In this document: positions 18,783 through 29,725 of the stretch, one piece after another
How positions within the stretch are numbered: the first letter of the stretch is position 1
Layout of the letters: each line of letters starts with the position of its first letter
NCBI RefSeq assembly: GCF_019649015.1
Contig: NZ_BLPI01000001.1
Span: 4,087,001 to 4,151,000 of the forward strand
Direction of reading: 5' to 3'
DNA: 64,000 nt
Origin: Agarivorans litoreus
GTDB taxonomy: Bacteria > Pseudomonadota > Gammaproteobacteria > Enterobacterales > Celerinatantimonadaceae
Notes under the pieces: model-generated
Database searches by the model: none
The model's input: only the letters and a program-made list of their open reading frames with translations
What the model was told of the DNA's origin: nothing
Translations under genes and position numbers: made by a program

Positions 18783-20159
18783 ATGCGGGCTATTGTTAGA
18801 TTTTCAGCTTTCCTTTCCATTGTTCTTACACCATTTTTTGTCCATGCGCTCGTTGAGCCACCTGGTGCCTTGATCAGTTTTGTTAGCCCTGATAGCTCAC
18901 AACATGCAGATTTACTGTTAACTCCTGCCAGCACACTTAAAGTAGTAACCGCAACCGTTGCCCTTAAGCAGCTAGGTAAAGATTACCGCTATACCACTAA
19001 GTTAAGTATTAAACCTAATGATGAAGGCATCCATCTTCGCTTACACATGCGCGGTGACCCGAGTTTTACCAGCAAAGATTTAGTTACACTGCTGAATAAA
19101 GCTAAAACGCGTTTTGGTTCTAAAGTCGCGTCTATTCAAGTTGATGACAGCGAGTTTACAGGCCATAACCGAAGCCAAGGGCAAGTATGGAATGACATCG
19201 GTATTTGTTTTGCTGCGCCAGCCAGCTCTTTAAATATTGATAACAATTGTATTAACGGTAATTTAAAGCCGGGCAAGGTAGGGCAGTTAAGCCGCCTACA
19301 TATTAGTGATTCAAGTTTACTCAACATCGACAATCAAATTGTTACTGTGAGCCAAAATCATCCCGATTGTGAGCAAAATCTGCGTGTGGGTGATCATAAC
19401 CAGTATTCGCTGCAAGGCTGTATAAAGGCGGATAGCGGCATGATGCCATTACGTTTTTCGATTAATGACGAACAGCGCTATTTTTCAACGAAATTAAAGC
19501 ACAGTTTGGCGAGAGTCGGCTTAAGCTTTAAGGGCAACATTTCGTACCAACAGCAACTTAGTCCTTATCCCGAGAGCGTTAATCACCTCTCTGCGCCGTT
19601 ACTTGAGTTATTAGAGTATATGCTGGTTGAATCTGACAACTTAACGGCAGATAGCGTATTTAAAACATTAGCCAGGGAGCAGCAGCGCGCTGGTACCTAT
19701 CAGCAAGCCAGTAAAGTTGTAGTTGAACAATTAAGCGCTTTGGGACTTGATTTAAGCCGCGCACAAATTCGCGATGGTTCAGGTTTATCCAGAGAGAACC
19801 TGATTAGTGCAAATCTGCTGTATCAGATTATACTGTTGTGGCAATCAGATCCACAGTTACAAGCTTTAATTAAACGCCTACCTATTGCTGGGCAAACCGG
19901 CACCTTAAAGTATCGTCGTAGTCTGACTCGTGCGCCTTTAAAGGCGCAGGTGCTGGCTAAAAGTGGTTATGTAAATGGGGTGGTTAACTTAGTCGGTTTT
20001 ATCGAGAAAGGTGATCAGTTAAGGCCATTTGTATTGATGGCAAATGGGGTTTCTTTAAATGAACAAGAAGCAACAGCAGTAAAGAAAAGACAAACCTTAC
20101 ATCCCATACTACGCTATGAAAAGGAATGGCTAGAGCAACAATGGCAAGCGTTTAATTGA
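18783..20159 (+). CDS. dacB: D-alanyl-D-alanine carboxypeptidase/endopeptidase PBP4
   Basis: This periplasmic class C low-molecular-weight penicillin-binding protein trims and cleaves peptidoglycan cross-links. From the ATG at 18783 it has about 458 residues, with a signal peptide (MRAIVRFSAFLSIVLTPFFVHA). The catalytic motifs are SxxK in LLTPASTLKVVTA (Ser and Lys spaced three apart), SxN in ESDNLTADS, and KTG-like GQTGTLK near the end. The long insert between motif 1 and motif 2, typical of PBP4, is present. A TTG at 18774 is also in frame but adds only three residues. It is monocistronic. Confidence 0.93.
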   Translation: MRAIVRFSAFLSIVLTPFFVHALVEPPGALISFVSPDSSQHADLLLTPASTLKVVTATVALKQLGKDYRYTTKLSIKPNDEGIHLRLHMRGDPSFTSKDLVTLLNKAKTRFGSKVASIQVDDSEFTGHNRSQGQVWNDIGICFAAPASSLNIDNNCINGNLKPGKVGQLSRLHISDSSLLNIDNQIVTVSQNHPDCEQNLRVGDHNQYSLQGCIKADSGMMPLRFSINDEQRYFSTKLKHSLARVGLSFKGNISYQQQLSPYPESVNHLSAPLLELLEYMLVESDNLTADSVFKTLAREQQRAGTYQQASKVVVEQLSALGLDLSRAQIRDGSGLSRENLISANLLYQIILLWQSDPQLQALIKRLPIAGQTGTLKYRRSLTRAPLKAQVLAKSGYVNGVVNLVGFIEKGDQLRPFVLMANGVSLNEQEATAVKKRQTLHPILRYEKEWLEQQWQAFN

Positions 20160-20357
20160 TGTTTAATGCAATAGTTCAGAATGACTATTCAGGTGGATTA
20201 ACTTGTTGTTGAGCTATTTGTAGATTACTTGTGCCGACAGACCGCATAAATTCAGCATAAAGATTCATTTTGGCTGTAATTTTCCCTTTGTTTATGCTTA
20301 TATTGGCGCCCTAAAATCATGGACGCAATTAGCAAACACAATATAAAAGAGAAAATC

Positions 20358-21737
20358 ATGAGTAATAACACTTCAGTGAGTAATCGCTGGTCAAGTAACT
20401 TCGCCTACATTTTGGCCGCCACTGGCGCTGCAGTAGGCTTGGGTAACATTTGGAAATTCCCTTATATTATGGGCGAGAACGGCGGCGGTGCCTTTGTTCT
20501 GGTTTATCTTCTTTGTATTCTATTCATTGGTATTCCGGTGATGATGGCCGAAGTTTACTTAGGTAAACAAGGTCGCTCGACCCCTGCCAACGCAGTTGCA
20601 AAAGTTGCTATAGAAAATGGCCGTTCGAAGAACTGGGCATTTATTGGTGGCATGGGCGTATTAGCTGGATTTTTGGTTTTAAGCTTTTACATTGTTATTG
20701 CTGGTTGGGCAGTTGCGTATATATTCAAATCTGCGGGTGGCGATATTAGTGCTGCAGCGGGTGACGCAAAGCAAATCGGCGCCTTATTTGGCGACTTGAC
20801 TTCAGATCCTAAGCAGCTTGTTTTATGGGCGACTTTGGTCATTGTAGGTACTGTGGTTGTTTTGGCCAAGGGTGTAACCAAAGGCTTAGAGCGCATTGTT
20901 ACTTTACTAATGCCTGCGCTGTTTGTATTGCTAACTATCATTATGATTTACGCAGCAATAACCGGTGATTTTGCTGCTGCAGTTAGCTTTATGTTCAGCC
21001 CTGATTTCTCGAAGCTGACCATTAATGGCGTACTTATGGCACTGGGTCATGCTTTCTTCACCTTGAGTTTATCATCAGGCATTATGATGGTTTATGGCGC
21101 TTACCTTCCAGAAGGCGCGTCAATCGCTAAAACCTCTATTTACATCGCAATTGCTGATACCGTTGTAGCGCTAATGGCTGGTTTAGCAATTTACCCAATT
21201 GTATTTGCTAACGGTATTGAACCAAGTGCTGGTCCTGGCTTGCTGTTTGTATCGCTGCCAATTGCCTTTGGCACTATGCCACTAGGTGGCGTGGTATCTA
21301 CAGTATTCTTCGTTATGGTAACCGTTGCCGCCTTTACTTCGGCACTAGCCTTGCTCGAGTCTACGTCAGCTTATTTGGTTGAGCGTAAAGGTTTCCGCCG
21401 TAATGTTGCTGCAATTGTTTCTGGTAGTGCGGTTTGGTTATTAAGCCTAGGTACTATTGGCTCATTTGCTGGTTGGGAATTCCTCCAGTTTGAAGAAAGC
21501 CCAATGGGCAAAAACTTCTTTGAAGTTCTAGATTACATTACTGCTAATATTCTTCTGCCTTTAGGCGGCTTGTTTATTGCTGTATTTGTTGGTTGGATTG
21601 TTCAAGCTGACAAAGTGAAGCAAGGCATGGGCTTAGAGAGCCAAGCTTTCCAAATGTTCTCGAAGAGCGTTCGCTTTATCTCACCAATTGCCATTGCGGT
21701 AGTTTTCTTAAATGCGATTGGCTTATTGTCCTTTTAA
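20358..21737 (+). CDS. sodium-dependent transporter, NSS/SNF family
   Basis: This inner-membrane symporter has about 459 residues and some 11-12 hydrophobic segments. It belongs to the neurotransmitter:sodium symporter (LeuT-like) family. The first helix carries the signature GAAVGLGNIWKFPYIMGENG, which in LeuT forms the sodium and substrate sites, followed by GGGAFVLVYL. The family usually carries amino acids with Na+; the substrate here is unknown. The ATG at 20358 has AAGAG upstream. The in-frame ATG at 20319 adds 13 polar residues and lacks a site. A strong terminator follows. Confidence 0.93.
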   Translation: MSNNTSVSNRWSSNFAYILAATGAAVGLGNIWKFPYIMGENGGGAFVLVYLLCILFIGIPVMMAEVYLGKQGRSTPANAVAKVAIENGRSKNWAFIGGMGVLAGFLVLSFYIVIAGWAVAYIFKSAGGDISAAAGDAKQIGALFGDLTSDPKQLVLWATLVIVGTVVVLAKGVTKGLERIVTLLMPALFVLLTIIMIYAAITGDFAAAVSFMFSPDFSKLTINGVLMALGHAFFTLSLSSGIMMVYGAYLPEGASIAKTSIYIAIADTVVALMAGLAIYPIVFANGIEPSAGPGLLFVSLPIAFGTMPLGGVVSTVFFVMVTVAAFTSALALLESTSAYLVERKGFRRNVAAIVSGSAVWLLSLGTIGSFAGWEFLQFEESPMGKNFFEVLDYITANILLPLGGLFIAVFVGWIVQADKVKQGMGLESQAFQMFSKSVRFISPIAIAVVFLNAIGLLSF

Positions 21738-21750
21738 GCTGAATGTATCT

Positions 21751-21778
21751 AAAAAGCCGGCTTAGGCCGGCTTTTTTG
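21751..21778 (+). terminator. intrinsic terminator after the NSS transporter
   Basis: The stem AAAAAGCCGGC/GCCGGCTTTTTT has a short TTAG loop and ends in a T-run. Confidence 0.92.
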
Positions 21779-21876
21779 ATTTTAAAGCAGCAACAAAGCG
21801 TTAGCTGCGCATACTATTATCTTTTACAATAAAATCTGCTTACAAGTATTTCTCTTTTCTCAAATAAGGAAGTGTC

Positions 21877-24501
21877 ATGGCCGACTCATCAGCTCAACCT
21901 ACAGCCAAGTATCGTTCAGATTATCAAGCGCCTGATTACACCATTGAAAATGTTGCCTTAGAGTTTGATTTAGACCCTAGCGCTACCAAAGTTATCGCTG
22001 TATCAACCGTGGTTAGGCAGACAAATGACATTACCGACCTAGTGCTTGATGGTGAAAAACTGGAGCTGCTGAGTATTAAAGTTAACCAGCAAACTCATGA
22101 TGCTTATAAAGTGAGTGAAGGGCAGCTAGTTATTAGTGAATTGCCAGCACGTTTTGAGTTAGAGGTAGTGACTCAAGTTAACCCTAAAGAAAATAAAGCC
22201 TTTGAAGGTTTGTATCAATCGGGTGATGCTTTTTGTACTCAGTGTGAAGCAGAGGGCTTTCGTCGAATCACTTACTTTTTAGATCGACCGGACGTGTTGG
22301 CCACTTACAGCACTAAAATTATTGCCGATAAAACCCGGTATCCGTTTTTGCTATCAAATGGTAACAAGGTAGACCAAGGTGAGTTAGCCGATGGAAAACA
22401 CTGGGTAAGCTGGCAAGACCCATTCCCTAAACCAAGCTACTTATTTGCTTTGGTTGCCGGTGATTTTGACTTATTAGAAGATAGTTTTGTTACCCAATCG
22501 GGCAGAACTATTGCGTTAGAGCTATTTGTTGATAAAGGCAATTTAGATCGTACTGAACACGCCATGGCATCGCTAAAAGCGGCAATGCGTTGGGATGAAG
22601 AGCGCTTTGGCTTAGAGTATGACCTTGATATTTACATGATAGTCGCCGTCGATTTCTTCAACATGGGCGCGATGGAAAACAAAGGCCTAAACGTATTTAA
22701 CTCTAAATATGTACTGGCTAATAAACAGAGCGCCACAGACAACGATTTTTTAGGCATTGAAGCGGTAATAGGTCATGAATACTTCCATAACTGGACCGGA
22801 AACCGTATTACTTGTCGTGATTGGTTTCAGTTATCGTTAAAAGAAGGTTTAACGGTTTTTCGCGACCAAGAGTTTAGTTCCGATTTGGGCTCTCGAGCAG
22901 TTAATCGAATTAAAAATGTTCGGATATTACGCAGTCATCAATTTGCCGAAGATGCAGGGCCTATGGCGCATCCCATTCGCCCCGATAAGGTGATTGAGAT
23001 GAATAACTTTTACACCTTAACAGTGTACGAAAAAGGCTCAGAAGTTATTCGTATGCTGCATACCTTGCTAGGCGAAGAGGGGTTTCAAGCGGGTATGAAA
23101 ACCTACGTTGAGCGCCACGACGGCCAAGCGGTAACTTGTGATGATTTTGTGAATGCGATGCAAGATGCTAGCGGCAAAGATTTAAGCCTGTTCAAGCGCT
23201 GGTACAGTCAGTCAGGCACACCGGTGCTTAAAGTTCAAAGTGAATACAATGAAGCTAAACAACAATACAGTTTAACCATACACCAGCATACACCAGCCAC
23301 TGCTGAACAAAGCGAGAAACAAGCATTGCATATTCCAGTGTCTGTAGAGTTGTTAAGCAGCAATGGCGAAGCTTTAGCGCTTAACTCGAATGGGCAAGCT
23401 GTTTCTCCAGTATTAGAGCTTACTCAGCAGCAACAAACCTGGCACTTTGAAGGCATTAGTGAGCAACCTACATTGGTAATGCTGCAAGAGTTCTCAGCCC
23501 CTGTAAAACTCGATATGGAATACAGCACAGACCAACTGTTGCTAATTATCAATCATGCCAGCAATACTTTTGCGCGCTGGGATGGTATGCAAAAGCTAGT
23601 TAGCGCGTGGATGAAACAAGCCGTAGCAAAAGTTCAAGCAGGTAACAATCTGCAGCTAGAAGAGGCGATTGTTAATACCTTTAAGCAACTATTAGAGGAT
23701 ACTTCAATTGATAAAGGTTTATTGGCAGAGCTGCTTACCATTAGTGGTGAGAATGAAATTGCTGATGGTTTTGCCCAAGTAGATATTGATGCAATTGCTC
23801 AAGCTCGAGACTTTTTCATTTATAGTTTAGCTGTTGCATTGCCTGAGCCATTTGCTGCCTTAGAGCAAGCTTGTGCAAAAGCCGATAAACAGAGCCTGAC
23901 CCATGATGATATTAATTTGCGCTCGCTACGTGCCGCATGTTTACAGTATGTGGCGCATACTCAGCCAGAGTTAGTTTCTGCAGCCTATTTTGATAGCCCA
24001 ACCATGACGAATAAATTGGCTGCTATGTCGGCTGCTAACAATGCCGGGATCGAACAACGTGATGTAATGTTTAAAGACTACGAGCAAAACTGGCAACATG
24101 ATGGCTTAGTGATGGACAAGTGGTTTGCTTTAGAAGCCAGTTATGCCAAAGAGGGCAGTTTAGCTAGGGTTAAAGCCTTGGCGGAACACCCAAGTTTTAG
24201 CATGGAAAACCCTAACCGAGTACGCTCTTTAATTGGTAGCTTCGCGAACAACAATGCGCGTCACTTTCACGCAAAAGATGGTTCTGGTTATCGCTACTTA
24301 ACTGACATTTTATGCGTACTAAATACGCAAAACCCGCAAGTTGCATCGCGTTTGATTACCCCGCTGATCCAAACGGTTAAACTGGATGATGAGCGTAAAG
24401 CGCTCATTATTGAGCAGTTGCAGCGCTTAGCTGAATTGGAAGAGCTAAGTAAAGATCTATTTGAAAAGGTAACAAACGGCTTGCAACAACTTAAGGCCTA
24501 A
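21877..24501 (+). CDS. pepN: aminopeptidase N
   Basis: This zinc-dependent M1 aminopeptidase of the cytoplasm removes N-terminal residues from peptides. The protein is 874 residues (E. coli 870). It shows GAMEN at 264-268 (substrate amino-end binding), HEYFH at 300-304 and the third zinc ligand Glu323 (LKEGL). The helical C-terminal domain is complete. The ribosome site AAGGAAG precedes the ATG. The short DUF2835 gene follows after 13 bases, an arrangement common in Vibrio and relatives. Confidence 0.97.
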   Translation: MADSSAQPTAKYRSDYQAPDYTIENVALEFDLDPSATKVIAVSTVVRQTNDITDLVLDGEKLELLSIKVNQQTHDAYKVSEGQLVISELPARFELEVVTQVNPKENKAFEGLYQSGDAFCTQCEAEGFRRITYFLDRPDVLATYSTKIIADKTRYPFLLSNGNKVDQGELADGKHWVSWQDPFPKPSYLFALVAGDFDLLEDSFVTQSGRTIALELFVDKGNLDRTEHAMASLKAAMRWDEERFGLEYDLDIYMIVAVDFFNMGAMENKGLNVFNSKYVLANKQSATDNDFLGIEAVIGHEYFHNWTGNRITCRDWFQLSLKEGLTVFRDQEFSSDLGSRAVNRIKNVRILRSHQFAEDAGPMAHPIRPDKVIEMNNFYTLTVYEKGSEVIRMLHTLLGEEGFQAGMKTYVERHDGQAVTCDDFVNAMQDASGKDLSLFKRWYSQSGTPVLKVQSEYNEAKQQYSLTIHQHTPATAEQSEKQALHIPVSVELLSSNGEALALNSNGQAVSPVLELTQQQQTWHFEGISEQPTLVMLQEFSAPVKLDMEYSTDQLLLIINHASNTFARWDGMQKLVSAWMKQAVAKVQAGNNLQLEEAIVNTFKQLLEDTSIDKGLLAELLTISGENEIADGFAQVDIDAIAQARDFFIYSLAVALPEPFAALEQACAKADKQSLTHDDINLRSLRAACLQYVAHTQPELVSAAYFDSPTMTNKLAAMSAANNAGIEQRDVMFKDYEQNWQHDGLVMDKWFALEASYAKEGSLARVKALAEHPSFSMENPNRVRSLIGSFANNNARHFHAKDGSGYRYLTDILCVLNTQNPQVASRLITPLIQTVKLDDERKALIIEQLQRLAELEELSKDLFEKVTNGLQQLKA

Positions 24502-24514
24502 GCGCAATCGAGCA

Positions 24515-24733
24515 ATGAAGCAGTACTTTTTTAATATTCACATTTCTTATCAGGAGTTTGAGCGGGTATACCGAGGAACAGCCCGCTCTATTATTGCTAC
24601 CGACAGTAATGGCATGCGCATTCAGATCCCTGCTTTGCGCTTTTTGCCTTTTTTAGACCGAAGCGGAATAAATGGTCGTTTTGTCCTGTCTACTGACAGC
24701 AACAATAAATTTCTGTCACTTCAAAAAGTCTAG
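24515..24733 (+). CDS. DUF2835 family protein
   Basis: This is a small protein of 72 residues. It matches the DUF2835 pattern I know from beside pepN: FNIHISYQEFERVYRG, then a run with IQIPALRFLPFLDRSGI and GRFVL. The function is unknown. It has no signal peptide or membrane segment. It lies 13 bases after pepN and is probably co-transcribed with it. Confidence 0.85.
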   Translation: MKQYFFNIHISYQEFERVYRGTARSIIATDSNGMRIQIPALRFLPFLDRSGINGRFVLSTDSNNKFLSLQKV

Positions 24734-24892
24734 TCATCTATGTTGTAAATATGTAAAAACGTGGTTTAATTGTTTGTAAGGTGAAAGTGGTTGTTTTGTC
24801 GATTATTTTCTAAAGCCAACTACACTGAAATAAACAATAAGCCATTGTTTTACACAATAATAATATTACTCTACTAGGATAAGGAATGCGTT

Positions 24893-27800
24893 ATGACAAG
24901 AGCGCAGCAACATGCCTCCGTACTGCTTAAAAAAGTCTATCAAATCGTCAATCAAAAACTGGATAAAACGGCTGCTCCCTTGGCCGAAGAATTTCTCTCT
25001 CGACTGTTTTCAGGCATGGGCAGTGACGATTTAGCCAATCGCAGTGACAGTGATTTATATGGAGTAGGAGTAGGGCTTTGGAATGCCCTTAATCATACTT
25101 CAACCTGCGAACGCCACATTAAAGTTTATAACCCTGAACTGAGCCGCCATGGTTGGCAATCTAGCCATACTATTATCGAGATAGTGGTGCCCGATTCGCC
25201 GTTTCTGGTTGACTCCATTCGCATGGCTTTAGGGCGTAGTGGCATTAATACTCACTTGTTAATGCACCAACCGATGCGCTTAGATCGAGATGATAATAAC
25301 AAGGTAACAGCCGTTCATGATGTAGAGCACGCCCAGCTTGGCAATCAAACAGTATTCATGATTGAGATTGATCGCCAGAGTGATGAAAGAGCCTTAGGTC
25401 GCCTAAATAAAGAACTTAATACTGTATTGGATGAAGTTAATGTAGTAGTGAACGACTGGCAACCGATGCTAAACAAGTTAAAGTCGGTAACGGATGAATT
25501 AGCTAATAGCAGTGGCGCAAAAGACGATCAATCTTTGGCCCAAAGCACCGCTTTTTTGTCTTGGATGTCGGATAATAATTTTACCTTAATGGGCTATCGG
25601 CACTATTCACTTAAGCAAGTAAAAGGCGATTTACAGTTAATACCCGATGAAACTGGTAGTTTAGGCTTGTACCGAGAATACGTAACTAGCCAAGTTGTCT
25701 CGTTGTCGTCTTACACCACCGCTGGGCGAGATTTAGCGACCAACCAAGTACCGTTGGTGTTAAATAAGAGCAACCATAAGTCACGGGTTCATAGGCCAGC
25801 TTATATTGACCATGTTGGGGTTAAAGTTTTTGATAAAAATGGCAAAGTGGTTGGTGAGCACCGTTTCATTGGTTTGTATGCCTCTTCTATCTACAACCGC
25901 AGTGCTCTAGAAATTCCACTGATTAACCAAAAGCTAGCAAAGATAATGGTTAATTCAGATCTTCCTGCCGGCTCTCACGCTTATAAATCTTTACTAAACA
26001 TCATGGAAACTTATCCCCGTGATGAGCTTATTCAAGCTACCGAAGAAGAGTTACTCAACATTGGCTTAGGCGTAGAACAAATCCAAGAACGTGATTTGGT
26101 GAAGTTGTTTGTACGTAAGGATATATACGGACGTTTTTATTCTTGTTTGGTGTATACCACGAAAGAACGTTACAACACGGCTTTGCGGATCCATAGCCAG
26201 CAAATTCTTAAGGAGCATTTTAAGTCTAAAGAAGAAGTGGAGTTCTCAACTTACTTCACCGAAGGTTCAATGGCGCGAACCCATTACTTGGTGCGTGTAG
26301 AAAATAACCATCAGGAGTTTGACTTGAGCGAACTACAAACCAATCTTATTGAAGCCGCAAGAACCTGGGAAGATCGTTTAGTTGATTCACTGATTTCTAA
26401 TTTTGGCGAAGAGCGGGCTATTCAGCTTAGCAATAAATACCAAACTGCTTTTCCGCGCTCTTACAAAGAAAATGTATTACCGGGTTCTGCTGTCGCCGAT
26501 ATCATTCAGTTCGAAGATCTCGATGATGAGAATACATTAGGTATGTTGTTTTATCGACCTCAAGAAGAAAATATCGATAGTAACCATGTACGTTTAAAAC
26601 TATTTCATTTAAATGAGCCCTTGCACCTGTCTGATATTTTACCCATGTTAGAAAATATGGGATTGCGAGTAATAGGTGAAACACCTTATCGACTTACCAC
26701 CAGCGATGGAAAAGTATATTGGCTGCTCGATTTTGCTATGACTTTTGTCGCCTCCAAAGAGCTGGATATTGAAAAGAATCGCGATAACTTCCAGCAAGCT
26801 TTAGCACAAATTTGGTCTGGTAGTTTGGAAGATGATGGCTTTAACCGTTTAGTCCTAGCTGCCCAGGCTTCCGGTCGAGATGTTGCATTGTTGCGCGCTT
26901 ACGCAAAATACATGCGGCAAATTGGTAGCAACTTTAGTCAAAGTTATATTGAAGAAACCTTTGCTAGCTACCCTGATATATCGATTCTGCTGTTAGAGCT
27001 ATTCCGTCGTCGTTTCAATCCTAGTCTTAAACGTTCAGATAAAACTGAAGAGAAAATAGAGGCTAAGTTAATTTCGCTGTTGGATTCGGTAGAAAATCTT
27101 GATGATGATCGAATCATTCGTCGCTACTTAGAGATGATTAAGGCCACCTTAAGAACTAACTTCTACCAGCTAAATCAAGATAAGCAAGTAAAAGATTATA
27201 TCTCTTTCAAAATGAACCCAAGTGCTATTTCCGATATGCCACAGCCAGTGCCAATGTTTGAAATATTTGTCTATTCGCCAAGGATTGAAGGGGTGCATTT
27301 AAGAGGCGGTAAAGTGGCGCGTGGTGGCTTGCGTTGGTCAGACCGCCGTGAAGATTTTAGAACTGAAGTACTTGGTTTAGTAAAAGCTCAGCAAGTTAAA
27401 AACACGGTAATTGTGCCAGTTGGAGCAAAAGGCGGCTTTGTGTGTAAACGTCTGCCAAGCCCAAGTGATAGAGATGCCTGGTTGGAAGAGGGTAAAGAGT
27501 GTTACCGCACCTTTATTCGCGGCTTACTCGACATTACTGACAACAACGTAAAAGGTGAGATTGTTCCGCCTAAGCAAGTGGTTCGTCGTGATGAAGATGA
27601 CCCCTATTTGGTTGTAGCTGCAGATAAAGGTACTGCTACTTTCTCAGATATTGCCAATAAGTTGAGTGAAGAATATCAATTTTGGATGGGAGATGCTTTT
27701 GCATCTGGCGGTAGCAATGGATACGATCATAAAGGCATGGGTATTACTGCGCGTGGAGCCTGGGAGTCGGTTAAACGTCATTTCCGTGAAATTGGTATCG

Positions 27801-29725
27801 ATTGCCAAACTACAGACTTTACCTGTGTAGCCGTTGGCGATATGGCCGGCGATGTATTTGGTAATGGTATGTTGTTATCCGAGCATACTTGCTTGGTTGC
27901 AGCGTTTAACCACATGCATATTATTATTGATCCTACTCCAGATTCCGCGTCTTCCTATAAAGAGCGTAAACGTTTATTTGAGCTACCTCGGTCCTCGTGG
28001 GCTGATTACGATAAAAGCTTGATTAGTGAAGGTGGTGGTATTTTTCTTCGTAGTGCTAAGTCAATTTCGCTTACGCCGCAAATTCAAAAACTGCTCAATA
28101 CTAATGAGAAGAGTGTTACACCTAACGCGCTTATTAAACTTATTTTGTGCTCCTCTGTTGATTTGTTCTGGAATGGCGGGATCGGTACTTATGTTAAAGC
28201 TAGCTCAGAGTCTGACTCAGAAGTGGGTGATAGAGCTAACGATGCGGTAAGAATTAACGGCAAACAACTAGGAGCCAAAATTGTTGGTGAAGGTGGTAAC
28301 TTAGGCATCACTCAATTAGGGCGGATTGAAATCGCGTCTAATGGTGGTCGAATAAATACCGATTTTACGGATAATGTAGGTGGCGTAGATTGTTCAGATA
28401 ACGAAGTGAACATCAAAATCTTACTAAATGGCTTAGTCAGTAATGGTGATTTAACCGAGAAGCAACGTAACAAATTGCTTGTAGACATGACTGAAAATGT
28501 TAGCGAAATTGTATTAGACAACGCTTATCGACAAAGCCAGTCTATTAGTATTTCTGAACAATTAGGCGATGCTAGTGTTAAAGAGGTTATCCGCTTTATG
28601 CACGCTTTAGAGCGTGACAACTTGCTTGATAGAAACCTAGAGTTTTTGCCTAGTGATGAAGAGTTAATGGAACGCCAATCAAATGGCCAGGGCTTAACGC
28701 GCCCCGAGTTAGCAGTGCTAGTAGCTTACGGTAAGATGGTACTTAAAGAGTGGTTTAATGTTGAAGAGGTGACTGAAGATCCCTATTTGAGTCAAACACT
28801 CATCACCTCTTTCCCATTGCTGTTGCAGCAACGTTACGTAGCCGAGATGCATCAACACCCATTAAAACAAGAAATTGTGGCAACTCGTTTAGCTAACAAA
28901 GTGGTTGACGATGTAGGCTTTAATTTTGTTACCCGTTTAGTTGAAGAAACAGGAGCGACCCCTGCTGAGATTTGTAACTGCTATGTCACGGCCTGCGAAG
29001 TGTTTGGTGTGTGGGAACTGTACGAAAAAATTGAAGGCTTAGATAACAAAATCAGTGCTCAGCTACAGTTGAAAATGATGGATAACTTGCGCCGAATTAT
29101 TCGCCGTGCAACTCGTCGCTTCTTAACCTTGCGTGACCGCTCGCTGGGCATTGCTCAACAAATAGAACGCTATCAGCCTAGCTATTTACAGCTGCAAAAG
29201 AACCTTATGGATGTATTAGCCGCTGAAGAAGTTAAGCTGGTTAACGATGAGTCTAAACAGCTGCAAGACCAGCAAGTACCTGCAGAAATTGCTTGTGCAA
29301 TGGCTAAAATGAACTCGCTTTACTCAGTGTTAGACTTAACTGAAGTAGCAGAGCAAGCCGAGCAAGACATTGTAGCGGTAGCTAAGCTTTACTTTAACTT
29401 GGGGACTAACATTGGTTTGCATTGGTTCTTGGATCAAATCAACCTACAAAGTGTTGATAATCATTGGCAAGCACTAGCTCGATCTTCCTTTAGAGAGGAT
29501 CTTGATTGGCAACAGCGTCAGTTAACGGTAAGTGCCTTGAAATGGGCCAGTAAAATGGAAAGCAATGATCCCTTAGATGATTGGTTAGCAGCCCACGAGC
29601 CTCTGTTAGACCGCTGGAATCATATGTTAGCTGACTTTAAGACCGGAAATACCCACGAGTTTGCAAAATTTTCGGTTTTATTGAGGGAATTGAACCTATT
29701 AAATTTAAACTGCTCCGTAAATTAG
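24893..29725 (+). CDS. gdhB: NAD-specific glutamate dehydrogenase, large (180-kDa) type
   Basis: This enzyme oxidises glutamate to 2-oxoglutarate with NAD, mainly for catabolism. At 1610 residues it belongs to the GDH-180 class. ACT-like regulatory domains occupy the first several hundred residues (IVEIVVPDSPFLVDSIRMAL near 90-110). The catalytic core lies around 770-1300, with HLRGGKVARGGLRWSDR, VPVGAKGGFV, the catalytic VAVGDMAGDVFGNGML and the later NGGIGTYVK and KIVGEGGNLG. A long helical C-terminal region follows. AAGGA lies eight bases before the ATG. A hairpin lies between it and pyrD. Confidence 0.95.
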   Translation: MTRAQQHASVLLKKVYQIVNQKLDKTAAPLAEEFLSRLFSGMGSDDLANRSDSDLYGVGVGLWNALNHTSTCERHIKVYNPELSRHGWQSSHTIIEIVVPDSPFLVDSIRMALGRSGINTHLLMHQPMRLDRDDNNKVTAVHDVEHAQLGNQTVFMIEIDRQSDERALGRLNKELNTVLDEVNVVVNDWQPMLNKLKSVTDELANSSGAKDDQSLAQSTAFLSWMSDNNFTLMGYRHYSLKQVKGDLQLIPDETGSLGLYREYVTSQVVSLSSYTTAGRDLATNQVPLVLNKSNHKSRVHRPAYIDHVGVKVFDKNGKVVGEHRFIGLYASSIYNRSALEIPLINQKLAKIMVNSDLPAGSHAYKSLLNIMETYPRDELIQATEEELLNIGLGVEQIQERDLVKLFVRKDIYGRFYSCLVYTTKERYNTALRIHSQQILKEHFKSKEEVEFSTYFTEGSMARTHYLVRVENNHQEFDLSELQTNLIEAARTWEDRLVDSLISNFGEERAIQLSNKYQTAFPRSYKENVLPGSAVADIIQFEDLDDENTLGMLFYRPQEENIDSNHVRLKLFHLNEPLHLSDILPMLENMGLRVIGETPYRLTTSDGKVYWLLDFAMTFVASKELDIEKNRDNFQQALAQIWSGSLEDDGFNRLVLAAQASGRDVALLRAYAKYMRQIGSNFSQSYIEETFASYPDISILLLELFRRRFNPSLKRSDKTEEKIEAKLISLLDSVENLDDDRIIRRYLEMIKATLRTNFYQLNQDKQVKDYISFKMNPSAISDMPQPVPMFEIFVYSPRIEGVHLRGGKVARGGLRWSDRREDFRTEVLGLVKAQQVKNTVIVPVGAKGGFVCKRLPSPSDRDAWLEEGKECYRTFIRGLLDITDNNVKGEIVPPKQVVRRDEDDPYLVVAADKGTATFSDIANKLSEEYQFWMGDAFASGGSNGYDHKGMGITARGAWESVKRHFREIGIDCQTTDFTCVAVGDMAGDVFGNGMLLSEHTCLVAAFNHMHIIIDPTPDSASSYKERKRLFELPRSSWADYDKSLISEGGGIFLRSAKSISLTPQIQKLLNTNEKSVTPNALIKLILCSSVDLFWNGGIGTYVKASSESDSEVGDRANDAVRINGKQLGAKIVGEGGNLGITQLGRIEIASNGGRINTDFTDNVGGVDCSDNEVNIKILLNGLVSNGDLTEKQRNKLLVDMTENVSEIVLDNAYRQSQSISISEQLGDASVKEVIRFMHALERDNLLDRNLEFLPSDEELMERQSNGQGLTRPELAVLVAYGKMVLKEWFNVEEVTEDPYLSQTLITSFPLLLQQRYVAEMHQHPLKQEIVATRLANKVVDDVGFNFVTRLVEETGATPAEICNCYVTACEVFGVWELYEKIEGLDNKISAQLQLKMMDNLRRIIRRATRRFLTLRDRSLGIAQQIERYQPSYLQLQKNLMDVLAAEEVKLVNDESKQLQDQQVPAEIACAMAKMNSLYSVLDLTEVAEQAEQDIVAVAKLYFNLGTNIGLHWFLDQINLQSVDNHWQALARSSFREDLDWQQRQLTVSALKWASKMESNDPLDDWLAAHEPLLDRWNHMLADFKTGNTHEFAKFSVLLRELNLLNLNCSVN